DNA of 64,000 nt, taken from NCBI GenBank assembly GCA_965276635.1, contig CBDIBC010000004.1:372001-436000 (forward strand). The letters run 5' to 3'. Every line of letters begins with the position of its first letter. Within the stretch, counting starts at the first letter, position 1. Under the pieces are notes generated by a model. That model was not told the origin of the DNA. It saw nothing but the letters and a program-made list of their open reading frames with translations, and searched no databases. A program made the position numbers and the translations under genes. Source of the stretch: CBDIBC01 sp965276635. GTDB lineage: Bacteria; Actinomycetota; Acidimicrobiia; Acidimicrobiales; Palsa-688. Positions 8,401 to 18,171 of this stretch are shown in pieces.

Positions 8401-9467
8401 AACCCTTCCGCGAGCGGAACACTGCCGTCGTCGGCCTGGTCACCGGCGGGATCCTCCTGGCTCTGCTGGTCGGGGCGCTGGAGTTCACCAAGCTGCCGTT
8501 CACCCAGGGCACCATGTACCACGCCAGCCTGGTGGAGGCCGGCCAGCTCGGCCCCGGCGAGAACGTCACCATCGCCGGGGTCAAGGTGGGAACCACCAAG
8601 GGCGTGAAGCTCCAAGGTGACCACGTCCGCCTCGACTTCCAGGTCAATCGGGGAACCCACTTCGGCCCCGATTCCACCCTGGCTGTCAAGGTCCTGTCCG
8701 CCCTCGGACAGGAGTACGTCCAGATCACGTCGAAGGGGGCAGGCACCATGCCCGCCGGTGGAACCATCGCCCTCAGCCACACCTCGGGGACGGGCACCTT
8801 GAACAACACGCTCGGTCAGCTGGGGTCGACCGTCGGCACCATCGACCAGGCCCAGCTGGCCCAGTCCCTCCAGGTGGTCAACAACGACCTGTCCACCACC
8901 GACCCGGCTGCCACCGCCGCGGTCATCAACGGCCTGGGCCGGCTGAGCACCGTCATCAACAACCGCGCCGCGCAGCTCAGCCAGCTGGTCGGTGAGGCCA
9001 AGACGGTCACGGCCACCCTGGACCAGCACAAGGGCCAGCTGGTCTCACTGGTGAACCAGGCCGACCAGATCCTCCAGGTGGTCCTCCAGCGCCGCGCCGA
9101 CATCGCCAACCTGCTGGCCACGGTCACCTCGCTCGCCAAGGAGATCAGCTCACTCATCACCTCGAAGACGGCGAACCTGGGCAGCCTGCTGGCCAACCTG
9201 AACACCGTCAGCGCGGTGCTGGCCAAGGACAGCTCCGACCTCGCCGACCTGGTGCCCCTGGCCGCCGGCCTGAGCAAGTACACCGCCAACGCCAGCGGGA
9301 ACGGGCCCTACTTCGACGGTGCGGCACCGACCCTGCTGCTCCCCGACACGGTCGTCGCCGCCTGCGACCAGCCGGGTGCGGTCACCAACAGTCCAGCGCT
9401 CGGCTCCTTCTGCCAGCTCGACAAGAACGGCAACGTCGAGCACCCGACCGCACCGCTGCAGCGATGA
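8397..9467 (+). CDS. mceC: Mce family protein MceC
   Basis: A 356-residue third Mce subunit with a transmembrane anchor (TAVVGLVTGGILLALLVGAL), an MCE domain (AGQLGPGENVTIAGVKVGTT, about residues 48-67; ALGQEYVQI), and a long coiled-coil-like segment in which Gln, Leu and Val recur (about 140-290). It overlaps both neighbours by four bases, so the whole mce set is probably translated as a coupled unit. Confidence 0.92.
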   Translation: MKPFRERNTAVVGLVTGGILLALLVGALEFTKLPFTQGTMYHASLVEAGQLGPGENVTIAGVKVGTTKGVKLQGDHVRLDFQVNRGTHFGPDSTLAVKVLSALGQEYVQITSKGAGTMPAGGTIALSHTSGTGTLNNTLGQLGSTVGTIDQAQLAQSLQVVNNDLSTTDPAATAAVINGLGRLSTVINNRAAQLSQLVGEAKTVTATLDQHKGQLVSLVNQADQILQVVLQRRADIANLLATVTSLAKEISSLITSKTANLGSLLANLNTVSAVLAKDSSDLADLVPLAAGLSKYTANASGNGPYFDGAAPTLLLPDTVVAACDQPGAVTNSPALGSFCQLDKNGNVEHPTAPLQR

Positions 9468-10645
9468 GAACGAAGCTGATCCCGGCGCTGGGAGGCCTCC
9501 TGGCCATCGTGGTCCTCGCCGGCGTGCTCGGCATCATCGTCACCCGCTCCGGACCGGCGCAGCGCACCATCGTTGCCACCTTCGCCGAGGCCCCCGGCCT
9601 CTACGCCGGGAACCACGTGGATGTGCTCGACATCCCGGTCGGGACGATCCAGCGAGTGAAGGCCACCGGCACGGGCGTGGTCGTCACCATGAAGGTGCCG
9701 GCCAGCCTGAAGCTGCCGGCCGGGGTCGGCGCTCTGCTGGACGCCCCCCAGGTCGTCACCGACCGCTACGTCCAGCTGCAGCCCGCCTATCACAGCGGGC
9801 CCGTCGTCACCGACAAGACCCTGCGGATCCCCATGTCGCGTACGGCAGAGCCTCTGTCCACCGAGCAGATCCTGAACTCCCTCGATACGCTTCTCGCCGC
9901 CCTGGGCCCGACCGCCGCGGACGGCAACGGGGTGCTAGGCGGGTTGATCAAGACCCTGGACCGCCAGCTCGGCGGTCAGGGCACGAACTTCCACAACGCC
10001 ATCGGCTCGGCCAGCCAGGCGGCCGGGACCCTGGCCGCCGACTCTCCAGGGCTGGCCGCCACGCTCACCAGCCTGGGCTCGTTCATCAAGACCGCCGCCA
10101 GCGACGCCGGTGAGTACACCCAGTTCGCCAGCGACCTGAGCGGGGCCGCCGCCGAGCTCGACCAGGACCGGGGCAGCCTGGCCACGGCCCTGTCCACCCT
10201 CGCCACCGTCCTCGGTCAGGTCACCACCTTCATCCAGGCCAACGGCGGGAACCTCAAGAGCACGCTCGACAACGTCTCGACCGCCCTCGCTGCGGTGAAC
10301 AAGAACCAGTCGGCGCTGGCCCAGTTCCTCCGGATCGTGCCCCTGACCCTGCAGAACGTGGACCGGGCCATCGAGTCGTCGTCCACGGGCCCGGCGATCG
10401 CCGCCCGCTTCGACGCCCTGCCCGACACCCTGCCCCTGGTCAGGTCCATCTGCGGGCAGACGGCCAAGGCCAGCGAGCGGCTCGGTGTCATCGTCCAGGA
10501 CGGTTTCGCCCAGCATTCGTCGAACGTGCCCACCCAGGACCTCATCTGCGTGTTCGCCGAGACGGCAGGCGCGTTCCCCATCCCACCGGGTTCGGCGCAG
10601 GGACCGGACCTGGCGCTGTCGTCGCTGTACCAGGCGGGGAAGTGA
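9464..10645 (+). CDS. mceD: Mce family protein MceD
   Basis: A 393-residue fourth Mce subunit. The N-terminal helix (LIPALGGLLAIVVLAGVLGI) anchors it, and the MCE domain includes APGLYAGNHVDVLDIPVGTI (about residues 43-62) and DRYVQLQPAYHSG. The rest is a helical region of Ala, Leu, Ser and Thr residues ending in an acidic and polar C-terminus with Cys in RSICGQT and DLICVF. Its position fourth after the permeases matches the conserved A-F order. Confidence 0.92.
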   Translation: MRTKLIPALGGLLAIVVLAGVLGIIVTRSGPAQRTIVATFAEAPGLYAGNHVDVLDIPVGTIQRVKATGTGVVVTMKVPASLKLPAGVGALLDAPQVVTDRYVQLQPAYHSGPVVTDKTLRIPMSRTAEPLSTEQILNSLDTLLAALGPTAADGNGVLGGLIKTLDRQLGGQGTNFHNAIGSASQAAGTLAADSPGLAATLTSLGSFIKTAASDAGEYTQFASDLSGAAAELDQDRGSLATALSTLATVLGQVTTFIQANGGNLKSTLDNVSTALAAVNKNQSALAQFLRIVPLTLQNVDRAIESSSTGPAIAARFDALPDTLPLVRSICGQTAKASERLGVIVQDGFAQHSSNVPTQDLICVFAETAGAFPIPPGSAQGPDLALSSLYQAGK

Positions 10646-11853
10646 TGACCGTGATGACCGGGTGGGTGCGCCGGACGCTGGCCGCCGTGGTAGCCGTCAG
10701 CGTGATGGTGGTGGTCAGCGGCTGTGGGATCAGCCTGGAGACGCTGCCCCAGCTCGGTGGCCAGGGGGGTGGCGGCTACAGCCTGACCGGAGTCTTCACC
10801 AACGTGGTGAACGTGGCCTCAGAGGCCCAGGTGCGAGACGGCGACGCCATCGTCGGCAGCGTCACCCACATCACCACCCACGGCTACAAGGCCTATCTGA
10901 CCATGCGGATCAAGAAGGGCGTCCAGCTGCCCAAGGGCACGACGGCCCAGGTCAGGTTCAACACACCGCTCGGTGACGAGTATGTGGAGCTGACCCAACC
11001 GACCCAGACCGCCAACCCCCAGTACCTCCAGCCCGGGGGGACCATCGGGTTGGCCGACACCTCGAACGCGCCGAGCGTCGAGGACCTCCTGGCCGCGGTG
11101 GCCGCGGTCCTCTACGGCGGCGGTCTGAGCCAGGCCCACACCGTGGTCGTGTCCCTGAACCAGATCATCGGCGGGAACCAGCCCCAGATCCGCCAGCTGC
11201 TCACCGACCTCAACACCACCGTCACCTCCCTGTCGTCGAACGACCCGAACCTCGACAACGCCCTGACCGCCGTGGCCCAGATCAGCAGCCAGCTCAACGC
11301 CGGCTCGGGCACCATCGCCACCGCCCTCGACACCCTCCCCGGCGCCGCCCAGTCGCTCGTGGCCGACAACAACCAGCTCCAGTCGTTGCTGAACGGCCTG
11401 AACAACCTGGCCCCGTCCGCTATCAACGTGGTCGCCCAGAGCGGCCAGAACCTCTACGCGGACGCCCAGGAGCTGATCCCGGTGGTCCAGCAGCTGGTGA
11501 GCGCCCAGTCCCAGGTCGGCAAGACCTTCACCGACGCCACCGGCTTCCTCAAGAACGTGCAGAACGCCATACCGAACGGCTACGCCCAGGTGTATGTGAA
11601 CTACTACGCCTACCTGCCCAAGAGCGTCCCGAACTGCATCCCACCGATCGTGGCCGGCGTCGGCACCAAGTGCCCGACCACCAACCCCGACGGCATCTCC
11701 ACGGCGGACGTGAACGCCACCGGGCCCGGCGGCACCTACGCGGCCGCGCCGCCCGGCTCCTCGGGCTCCGGCTCGTCGTCGGGCTCGGGGTCGCCCGCCG
11801 GCTCATCGCCGCTCAGCGGCATCACCGGCCTCCTGGGGGGGAGCCTGCCATGA
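10642..11853 (+). CDS. mceE: Mce family lipoprotein MceE (LprK-like)
   Basis: A 403-residue fifth Mce subunit and the lipoprotein of the set. The signal peptide (about residues 10-28) ends in a lipobox, VSGC, so Cys28 should be lipidated. The MCE domain follows (FTNVVNVASEAQVRDGDAIV; LGDEYVELTQ), then a helical segment, and a Gly/Ser-rich tail (GSSGSGSSSGSGSPAGSS). MceE being the lipoprotein is a fixed property of actinobacterial mce operons, which supports the order of the cluster. It overlaps mceF by ATGA. Confidence 0.93.
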   Translation: MMTVMTGWVRRTLAAVVAVSVMVVVSGCGISLETLPQLGGQGGGGYSLTGVFTNVVNVASEAQVRDGDAIVGSVTHITTHGYKAYLTMRIKKGVQLPKGTTAQVRFNTPLGDEYVELTQPTQTANPQYLQPGGTIGLADTSNAPSVEDLLAAVAAVLYGGGLSQAHTVVVSLNQIIGGNQPQIRQLLTDLNTTVTSLSSNDPNLDNALTAVAQISSQLNAGSGTIATALDTLPGAAQSLVADNNQLQSLLNGLNNLAPSAINVVAQSGQNLYADAQELIPVVQQLVSAQSQVGKTFTDATGFLKNVQNAIPNGYAQVYVNYYAYLPKSVPNCIPPIVAGVGTKCPTTNPDGISTADVNATGPGGTYAAAPPGSSGSGSSSGSGSPAGSSPLSGITGLLGGSLP

Positions 11854-12929
11854 CGACCGGCAAGGTCCTGGTCCGTCTGGCCCTCCTCGTCGTGCTGACC
11901 GTCGGCGGTCTCTACTACATCGTCTTCGACGCTCTCCAGCTGCACCTGGGGACCAGCGGCTACGACGTCTCGCTGAACCTGCCCCGCGCCGGCGGCCTCT
12001 ACCAGGGGGCCTACGTGAGCCTGCGGGGCGTCGAGGTGGGCCGGGTGACCTCGCTCCAGGTCGAGCCGACCCAGGTCGTCGCCCACCTCCACCTGGCGCA
12101 GGGCACCAAGATCTCCGATGACACCGACGTCCGGGTCCGTGACCTGTCTGCTGTCGGGGAGCAGTACGTGGACTTCGTCCCGCAGAGCGACGCCGGTCCG
12201 TACCTGGCCTCTGGCAGCGTGGTGACCGTGCCCGGCGGGAATCTGCCGATCACGGTCGGCACCATCCTCCACGACGGCAGCGCGTTCGCCAGGAGCATCA
12301 ACACCCCCGACGTCCAAACCCTCCTGCAGACCCTCACGGCCGCGCTGGGGGGCACCGGGCCCTCGTTGCGGAGCCTGCTGGCGTCGGGCCAGACGGTGGC
12401 GGCCAACCTGGAGGCGGTCCAACCGTCGACCGTCGACGTCCTCAACTCGGGTCACACCCTGCTCCAGACCGGCATCGCGACCAACGGGGACGTGAACGGG
12501 TTCAGCACCAACCTGGCCCAGCTATCGGCCCAGCTCAAGGCGTCCGACAACGACATCCGCCTGCTCATCAGCAACGGCACCCCGGCGGCCACGACGCTCG
12601 GCCAGACGCTGTCGATGGACACCGCCTCACTGCAGTCGGTGCTGAGCAACACTGCGGTGCTGACCGGGACCGCCGCCGCCAACACCCCGGCCGTGCAGGC
12701 CTTCCTGCAGACGCTGCCCATCGCCCTCAACGGTCTGGCCAGCGTGGCCAAGGGGAACTATGTCAACGGCAAGATCTTCTTCAACGCCGTCAACGACGTG
12801 TGCTCCTACGGCACCGAGCCCGGGCAGCCGAACGGTCAGGCGCCCGTGGCCCTCGACCTGACCAGGACCTGCAACCGAACCGCCCCCGACCTCCAGCAGC
12901 GGGGATCCCAATACGCTCCGGAGCCGTGA
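11850..12929 (+). CDS. mceF: Mce family protein MceF
   Basis: A 359-residue sixth Mce subunit with an uncleaved N-terminal helix (VRLALLVVLTVGGLYYIVF) and an MCE domain (LPRAGGLYQGAYVSLRGVEV, about residues 40-59; AVGEQYVDFVP). A helical domain and a polar C-terminus follow. The ATG at 11850 overlaps the mceE stop. It closes the six-gene set and is followed after four bases by the Mce-associated membrane protein gene. Confidence 0.92.
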   Translation: MTTGKVLVRLALLVVLTVGGLYYIVFDALQLHLGTSGYDVSLNLPRAGGLYQGAYVSLRGVEVGRVTSLQVEPTQVVAHLHLAQGTKISDDTDVRVRDLSAVGEQYVDFVPQSDAGPYLASGSVVTVPGGNLPITVGTILHDGSAFARSINTPDVQTLLQTLTAALGGTGPSLRSLLASGQTVAANLEAVQPSTVDVLNSGHTLLQTGIATNGDVNGFSTNLAQLSAQLKASDNDIRLLISNGTPAATTLGQTLSMDTASLQSVLSNTAVLTGTAAANTPAVQAFLQTLPIALNGLASVAKGNYVNGKIFFNAVNDVCSYGTEPGQPNGQAPVALDLTRTCNRTAPDLQQRGSQYAPEP

Positions 12930-12933
12930 TCAC

Positions 12934-13650
12934 ATGCCCACCACATCGACCAGCCCCACCCCCGACGTGACCACCGAAGGTGACGAGGCCACCGACGACG
13001 ACCTGCTGACCCGTTGGCAACGCACGTCGGAGATCGAGTCCGAGAACCCCGCTCCGGGCATGGTCAGCACGGAGTCGCTCGAGGGCCGGGCCGCCGAGGA
13101 CGGGGCTGCCGACAACGGGGCTGGGGCCGACCCATCGCGGCGCGGCCTGCGCCGGCTGCGGCTCTCGCGCCCGGCGCTGCGTCCGACCGTCGTGGCGGTC
13201 GTCATAGTGGCCCTGGTGGCCGCCGTCGTCTACGGGGGTCTGCGGATCCGCCACGACGACCAGGTGAACGCCGCCCGGCTCGCCGGGCTGCGGGCCGCCA
13301 CCGTCGACGCCCCGCTGGTGGCCACCTTCCGCTACGGCCACGTCGACCAGGACTTCGCCGCGGTGCGGGCCCACGCCACCGCCCAGTTCGCGGCCGAGTA
13401 CACCAAGGCCCGCACCCCGCTGTCGAAGCTGCTGAGCCAATACCAGGCCAGCTCGACGGGTTCGATCCGCGGCGTCGGCATCATCAGCGCCACACCCGAC
13501 AAGGTGGTGGTCCTCGCCGTGGTCGACCAGACCATCACCAACTCGGCGCTCAAGGGGAAGACCCAGGTGGTGGCCAACCAGGAGCAGCTCACCCTGGTGC
13601 ACAGCCACGGTCGGTGGCTGATGTCCGCCGTCACCGCCACGAACTCCTGA
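12934..13650 (+). CDS. Mce-associated membrane protein (Mas/Mam type)
   Basis: A 238-residue protein with a long acidic, disordered N-terminus (about residues 1-85), one transmembrane helix (VVAVVIVALVAAVVYGGLRI) and a C-terminal extracytoplasmic domain of about 130 residues (ATFRYGHVDQDFAAVRAHAT, TITNSALKGKTQ). This topology and its place after mceF match the Mce-associated proteins, which are small NTF2-like proteins thought to stabilise the complex. It is the last gene of the operon; the next P450 gene starts 33 nt later. Confidence 0.85.
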   Translation: MPTTSTSPTPDVTTEGDEATDDDLLTRWQRTSEIESENPAPGMVSTESLEGRAAEDGAADNGAGADPSRRGLRRLRLSRPALRPTVVAVVIVALVAAVVYGGLRIRHDDQVNAARLAGLRAATVDAPLVATFRYGHVDQDFAAVRAHATAQFAAEYTKARTPLSKLLSQYQASSTGSIRGVGIISATPDKVVVLAVVDQTITNSALKGKTQVVANQEQLTLVHSHGRWLMSAVTATNS

Positions 13651-13683
13651 TCCGATTGCGACGAACCGGACAGCATCGATACG

Positions 13684-14907
13684 ATGTGTTCGATGACTGA
13701 CACGGAGACCTACGATCCGTTCGGCGAGTTCTCGGCCGTGGCCGGGACGGATCGAGACCCCTACCCCGAGTTCGCCGAACGCCGCCGCACCACCCCCGTC
13801 TGGGAGGGCGCCCTGACGGACCACTCCATGCTCCCGCCGGAGTTCCGCCCGGCGAAGGAGTACCACTGCTTCACCTACGACGGGTGCGCCCGGATCCTCC
13901 GCGACGAGGTCACCTTCACCTCGAACGCCTATAACGACACCATGGGCCTGGTGATGGGGAAGATGATCCTCGGTATGGGCGGCCCGGAGCACCGCGCCCA
14001 CCGGAACCTGGTGAGCAGCGCGTTCCGGCAGAAGTCGCTGGCCCGGTGGGAGCCGGAGCTGGTGGAGCCCATCTGTCACGAGCTCATCGATTCCTTCGCC
14101 GACGCCGGTGAGGCCGAGCTGGTGGAGCAGCTGACCTTCGAGTTCCCCATCCGGGTCATCGCCCGCCTCCTCGGCCTGCCCGCCGAGGACTACCAGGAGT
14201 TCCAGCGCCTGTCGATCCAGCTCATCGGCATCGCCGGGAACATCGAGAAGGGCCTGGAGGCGTCGGTGGCGCTCAAGGAGCACATGAGCCGGATGGTGGC
14301 CGACCGGCGCCAGCACCCCCAAGACGACATCATCAGCGACCTGGTGACCGCCGAGGTCGACGGCCAACGGTTGACCGACGAGGAGATCTACCCGTTCCTC
14401 CTCCTGCTCCTCCCGGCCGGAGCTGAGACCACGTTCCGCTCATCGGGGAACCTCATCTACCTCCTCCTGCATCACCCGGAGCAGCTGCAGGCCATCCGCG
14501 ACGACCGCAGCCTGCTGCCCCAGGCCATCGAGGAGGGCCTGCGCTATGAGACGCCCCTGTTGAGCATCCAGCGCACCGCCACCTGCGAGGTGGAGCTGGA
14601 GGGCGTGACCATCCCGGAGGGGGCCAGCGTCGGCCCCTGCCTGGGCTCGGCGAATCGCGACGAGAAGCGGTGGGACAACGCCGACCGCTTCGATATCTTC
14701 CGGCCGGCCATCCCGCATCTGTCGTTCGCCCACGGCCCGCACCTCTGCCTGGGCCTGCACCTGGCCCGCCTCGAGACGCGCGTCCTCATGAATGCCCTCC
14801 TCGACCGGGTGACCGACATCCGGCTGCTCGACCGGGGTGATCCGCACATCCGGGGCCGGGTGTTCCGCTCGCCCACCAGCCTGCCGGTCACCTTTGTCGC
14901 CGCCTGA
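13684..14907 (+). CDS. Cytochrome P450
   Basis: A 407-residue soluble bacterial P450. The I-helix oxygen-activation motif is LPAGAETT (about residue 245), the K-helix ExxR is EGLRYE, and the haem-binding loop is FAHGPHLCLGLHLARLE, with Cys about residue 356 as the axial ligand. In the loop the usual Phe-Gly is Phe-Ala. ATG codons at 13684 and 13693 are both possible. It lies in the same direction after the mce operon, which suggests that it oxidises the imported compound, but the substrate is unknown. Redox partner genes are not adjacent. Confidence 0.93.
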   Translation: MCSMTDTETYDPFGEFSAVAGTDRDPYPEFAERRRTTPVWEGALTDHSMLPPEFRPAKEYHCFTYDGCARILRDEVTFTSNAYNDTMGLVMGKMILGMGGPEHRAHRNLVSSAFRQKSLARWEPELVEPICHELIDSFADAGEAELVEQLTFEFPIRVIARLLGLPAEDYQEFQRLSIQLIGIAGNIEKGLEASVALKEHMSRMVADRRQHPQDDIISDLVTAEVDGQRLTDEEIYPFLLLLLPAGAETTFRSSGNLIYLLLHHPEQLQAIRDDRSLLPQAIEEGLRYETPLLSIQRTATCEVELEGVTIPEGASVGPCLGSANRDEKRWDNADRFDIFRPAIPHLSFAHGPHLCLGLHLARLETRVLMNALLDRVTDIRLLDRGDPHIRGRVFRSPTSLPVTFVAA

Positions 14908-14936
14908 CATCGACGACGCGCTGGCCACCAGCTTCG

Positions 14937-14957
14937 GCGGTCACCAAGGTGAACCGC
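14937..14957. terminator. Candidate bidirectional hairpin
   Basis: GCGGTCACC and GGTGAACCGC can pair around a 2-nt loop with one bulged base. It lies in the 50-bp gap between the convergent P450 and VOC genes. The position is right for a shared terminator, but there is no T-run and the loop is tight. Confidence 0.35.
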
Positions 14958-15395
14958 TCAGCCCAGGCCGATGAGCTCGACGAGCACCCCGTCGGGGGCG
15001 GCGACGGTGGCCATCGACACCGGTCCGGATAGACCGGGGACCTCGATGCGCGGGCCCAGCGGGAAGCCGAGCTTCTCCAGCCGGGCCGCGGTCGCCTCCA
15101 GATCGACGTAGAGGGACAGCAGGAAGAATCCCGGAGCGGGGGGGCCGACAGGCTCCGCCGGCTCGGGGGCGTCGAGGTCCTGGAAGGAGACGAGCTCGAC
15201 CACCCCGGCGTCGGGGCGCGCCGGGTCCCCGAGGAACACCGAGTCCAGGTGGTTCGCCGGCGCCCCGAACAGGCTGATCCAGTCGCCGTCGAACCCCTGG
15301 TTCATGGTCTCCTGCAGGCCGATCCCGTCCCGCCAGAACGTCAGTGACCGCTCGACGTCGGTGACGACGATGGCGGAATGGTGGACGAGGGTCAT
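14958..15395 (-). CDS. VOC (glyoxalase/dioxygenase) family protein
   Basis: A 145-residue vicinal-oxygen-chelate protein. It has paired beta-alpha-beta-beta-beta modules: HHSAIVVTDVERSLTFWRDG at the N-terminus, with His as a likely metal ligand, and PVSMATVAAPDGVLVELI at the C-terminus, with Glu as the other. Families of this fold include glyoxalase I, methylmalonyl-CoA epimerase and ring-cleaving dioxygenases, and the sequence does not decide among them. The ATG at 15395 overlaps the stop of the acyl-CoA ligase, so the two are co-translated in the order P450, ligase, VOC protein. Confidence 0.82.
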   Translation of the reverse strand: MTLVHHSAIVVTDVERSLTFWRDGIGLQETMNQGFDGDWISLFGAPANHLDSVFLGDPARPDAGVVELVSFQDLDAPEPAEPVGPPAPGFFLLSLYVDLEATAARLEKLGFPLGPRIEVPGLSGPVSMATVAAPDGVLVELIGLG

Positions 15396-16969
15396 GCGGA
15401 CGCTCCTTGTTCGGATGGTGGGTACGGGGATGCCACCCGGCGCCCGGTCGAGGCCGGGGACTCCCACACCCCCGGGCCGCCGGGTACGAGGGTGAGCGCC
15501 GTCTTGCGGACCTTGCCGGTCGGGGTCTTCGGGAGGGCGTCGACCACGGCAACGAACGCCGGACGAGCATGGCGGGGCAGCACCGCCTCCAGCCGGTGGT
15601 ACAGCTCGCCGGGATCGAGGAGCCGACCGGGCTCGACCACCACCACGAGGAGGACCTCCTCGCCGGCCATCTCGGACGGGGTGGCGACGACCGCGCACTC
15701 GATCACGTCGGGTTGGACCTGCGCGGCGGCCTCCACGACCGATGCGGAGATGGTCTCGCCGAAGCGGCGGACCACGTCGCGCAGGCGGTCCACGAAGGTG
15801 AAGGCACCCCCGTCGTCGCGAGTCATGACGTCGCCGGTGTGGTACCAGCCGTCGGCTACGGGATCGTCGGTGTCGCCCAGGTACGACGCCAGGACGAGCG
15901 ATCGATCGGGAGGCTGGATCCACAGCTCCCCGGCCTCGCCGTCGGCCACGTCCCGGCCCGCGAGGACCAGGCGAGCCCGGTAGCCAGGGCGCAGCCAGCC
16001 GGCCAGATGTGCCGTGCCGGGGCGAACGGCCCGGTTCAGGATGGGGAACCCCATCTCGGTGCTGCCGTAGTTGCCGACGACCTCGACGCCGAAGCGGTCG
16101 GCCACGGCACACGACAGGGCCCCCCGGGGCGCCATGAACACCCATCGCAGCGGGTTCGGCGGAGTGTCCTGCTGCAGGAGGAGCGGGGCCACGGCACCGA
16201 CGGTGGTGCTGGTGCAGCGGTGGAAGATGATGTCGGCCCAGAACTCGCGCACCGAAAGCCCGGGCCTGAGCACGACCCGGCCACCGACGTCGGCCATGGC
16301 CAGCAACGGGCTGCGGCCCGTGACGTGGAACATGGGCCAGGGGGCATAGACGGCGTCGTCGCCCGACAGCGCCGAACGCGGGATGCGCCCGATGGTCGAG
16401 GCCATCTGCGCCCACGTCAGCACTACCCCTTTGGCCGGACCGGTGGTGCCCGAGGTGTAGAGGATGCACGACGGGTCGGCGGGGGCGGGCCATGACGTGT
16501 CCGCCCCCTCGGCGTCGGAGGCCAGGGTCGCATCGGCCAGCACGGCCGGATCGGCCACCAGGCTCGGCAGCGCGGGCGGCACCAGGTGGGTCTGGTCGGG
16601 GAGGACGACCGCCAGGCTCGGCGCCGAGTCCACGAGCACATGATCGAGCAGGGGGCCCACCAGCTCCGGGTTGGCGCCGACCTCCACCGCGCCGATGGCC
16701 GCCGCCGCCATCCATACCAGGTGGGCGTCGATCGATGGCGGCAGGAAGGAGAGCGCCCGATCACCGGCTCGCAGGCCGTGGGCCTGCAGGACGCCGGCCC
16801 AGGCTCGTACGGCCCGGCTGACCTCGCCGTAGCTGGCCGTCCGGCCCCCCACCTCGACCAGGAACGGGCGTGCCGGCTCCCGATCGGCCCAGCCATCGAC
16901 CAGGCGGGCGAGGACGAAGGCAGGGTCGGTGCCGACGCCGCCGGGGTCGTCACCGGCGCCGCCCGCCAT
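15392..16969 (-). CDS. Acyl-CoA ligase (ANL superfamily)
   Basis: A 525-residue AMP-forming ligase that would activate a carboxylic acid as its CoA ester. The P-loop is ILYTSGTTGPAKGV (about residue 165), followed by A5 NYGSTEMG, A7 WYHTGD, A8 FVDRLRDVVRRFGETIS and A10 LPKTPTGKVRKTAL with the catalytic Lys. The ATG at 16969 overlaps the upstream P450 stop (TGATG), which fixes the start. It is most like FadD-type and crotonobetaine-ligase-like enzymes of actinobacterial steroid or terpene pathways. The substrate is unknown. Confidence 0.9.
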   Translation of the reverse strand: MAGGAGDDPGGVGTDPAFVLARLVDGWADREPARPFLVEVGGRTASYGEVSRAVRAWAGVLQAHGLRAGDRALSFLPPSIDAHLVWMAAAAIGAVEVGANPELVGPLLDHVLVDSAPSLAVVLPDQTHLVPPALPSLVADPAVLADATLASDAEGADTSWPAPADPSCILYTSGTTGPAKGVVLTWAQMASTIGRIPRSALSGDDAVYAPWPMFHVTGRSPLLAMADVGGRVVLRPGLSVREFWADIIFHRCTSTTVGAVAPLLLQQDTPPNPLRWVFMAPRGALSCAVADRFGVEVVGNYGSTEMGFPILNRAVRPGTAHLAGWLRPGYRARLVLAGRDVADGEAGELWIQPPDRSLVLASYLGDTDDPVADGWYHTGDVMTRDDGGAFTFVDRLRDVVRRFGETISASVVEAAAQVQPDVIECAVVATPSEMAGEEVLLVVVVEPGRLLDPGELYHRLEAVLPRHARPAFVAVVDALPKTPTGKVRKTALTLVPGGPGVWESPASTGRRVASPYPPSEQGASA

Positions 16970-18156
16970 CACGCCGGCTGGGGTTCGAACTCCAGGGGCA
17001 GGGACTCGACGGCCCGGATGCCCATCGAGTACGACAGCTCGGTGCCCGGCGCCAGCCGGTAGTCGGGGATCTGGCGGTGGAACTCGCTCAGGGCCACCCG
17101 CAGCTCCAGGCGGGCCAGGTGGGACCCGAGGCAGCGGTGGATGCCGACCCCGAACGCGGCGTGCCGGTTGCTGGCCCGGGTCAGGTCCAGCTCCTCGGCG
17201 TGGTCCAGGGCATCCCCCGGCTCGATGTTGATGGCGCCCAGCATCACGTTGACCTGATCGCCGGCGTGCACGGCTTGGCCGCCCAGCTCGGTGTCCTCGG
17301 TGGCCAGGCGGACGACGCCGACGACAGGCGTCTCCCAGCGCAGCAGCTCCTCCACCGCCCGGTTGGCTGCCTCGGGGTCCACGAGGAGCTGGCGATCCTC
17401 GGGGTGGGTGGCCAGGTGGGCGAACATGCACTCCAGGGTGGCGCTGACCGTGTCCAGGCCGGCCGTGAGCAGCAGGTAGCAGATGTCGAGGATCTCGTGG
17501 CGGGTGAGGCAGGCGCCGTCGGCAGCTGGGGTGAGCAGCTGGCTGATCAGGTCGTCGGCGGGGACGTCCGCCTTGGCGTCGAGCACCGTCTCGAAGTAGG
17601 CGTAGATGTCCCGGCCGGTCTCGTCGCGGTAGGCGTTCTGCTCGGTCAGGGTCGCTCCCGGCGGGCGGACGATGCCGTCCTTCATCTTCAAGAAGATCGG
17701 CAGATCCTCCAGGGGCAGGCCGAACATGGTCAGGAAGACCTCGGACGGCAGGGGGACGGTGAACTCCTTCACCAGGTCGCACGAGCCCCGCGACTTGAAC
17801 CGGCTGATCAGATCGTCGACGAGGCGGGTCACGCTCTCCTCCAGCTTCGCCACCTGTCGGGGTGCGAAGAGGGGATCGAGGATCCGCCGGTAGCGGATGT
17901 GGTCAGGAGGGTCGATCTGGAGGGGGATGAGGGGCCGGATGTTCCCCAACGGCGTGGCGTCGGCCGAGGCATAGATCTTCGGGCTCTTCAGCACCGTCTC
18001 CACCTCGTCGCGACGCGAGGCGACCACCATGGTGCCCATCCGCATCACCGGCGACTTCTCGCGCAGCTCCTTGTACAGCTCGTGCGGGTTGGCGCACACC
18101 TCGGGCTCCATCAAGCGCTGGAGGGCTGGGATGTCGTCGCTGCTGTCGTGCTCCAC
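16969..18156 (-). CDS. Cytochrome P450
   Basis: A 395-residue P450 with I-helix LTAGLDTVSAT (about residue 235), ExxR as ELLRWE, and haem loop AAFGVGIHRCLGSHLARLEL (about residues 329-348). The GTG at 18156 is chosen because AGGGAG (18164-18169) stands 7 nt upstream and gives the usual family length; the frame stays open upstream to 18243 but that extension lacks a ribosome site. A 12-bp palindrome (18172-18183) lies just before the ribosome site. It is co-transcribed with the ligase and VOC protein. Confidence 0.9.
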   Translation of the reverse strand: MEHDSSDDIPALQRLMEPEVCANPHELYKELREKSPVMRMGTMVVASRRDEVETVLKSPKIYASADATPLGNIRPLIPLQIDPPDHIRYRRILDPLFAPRQVAKLEESVTRLVDDLISRFKSRGSCDLVKEFTVPLPSEVFLTMFGLPLEDLPIFLKMKDGIVRPPGATLTEQNAYRDETGRDIYAYFETVLDAKADVPADDLISQLLTPAADGACLTRHEILDICYLLLTAGLDTVSATLECMFAHLATHPEDRQLLVDPEAANRAVEELLRWETPVVGVVRLATEDTELGGQAVHAGDQVNVMLGAINIEPGDALDHAEELDLTRASNRHAAFGVGIHRCLGSHLARLELRVALSEFHRQIPDYRLAPGTELSYSMGIRAVESLPLEFEPQPA

Positions 18157-18171
18157 CGTAAAACTCCCTGA

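Noticed and set aside
12790..14367. Antisense frame of 525 codons over mceF, the Mce-associated protein and a P450
   Set aside because: Spans three real genes in the opposite direction and has no motif of its own.
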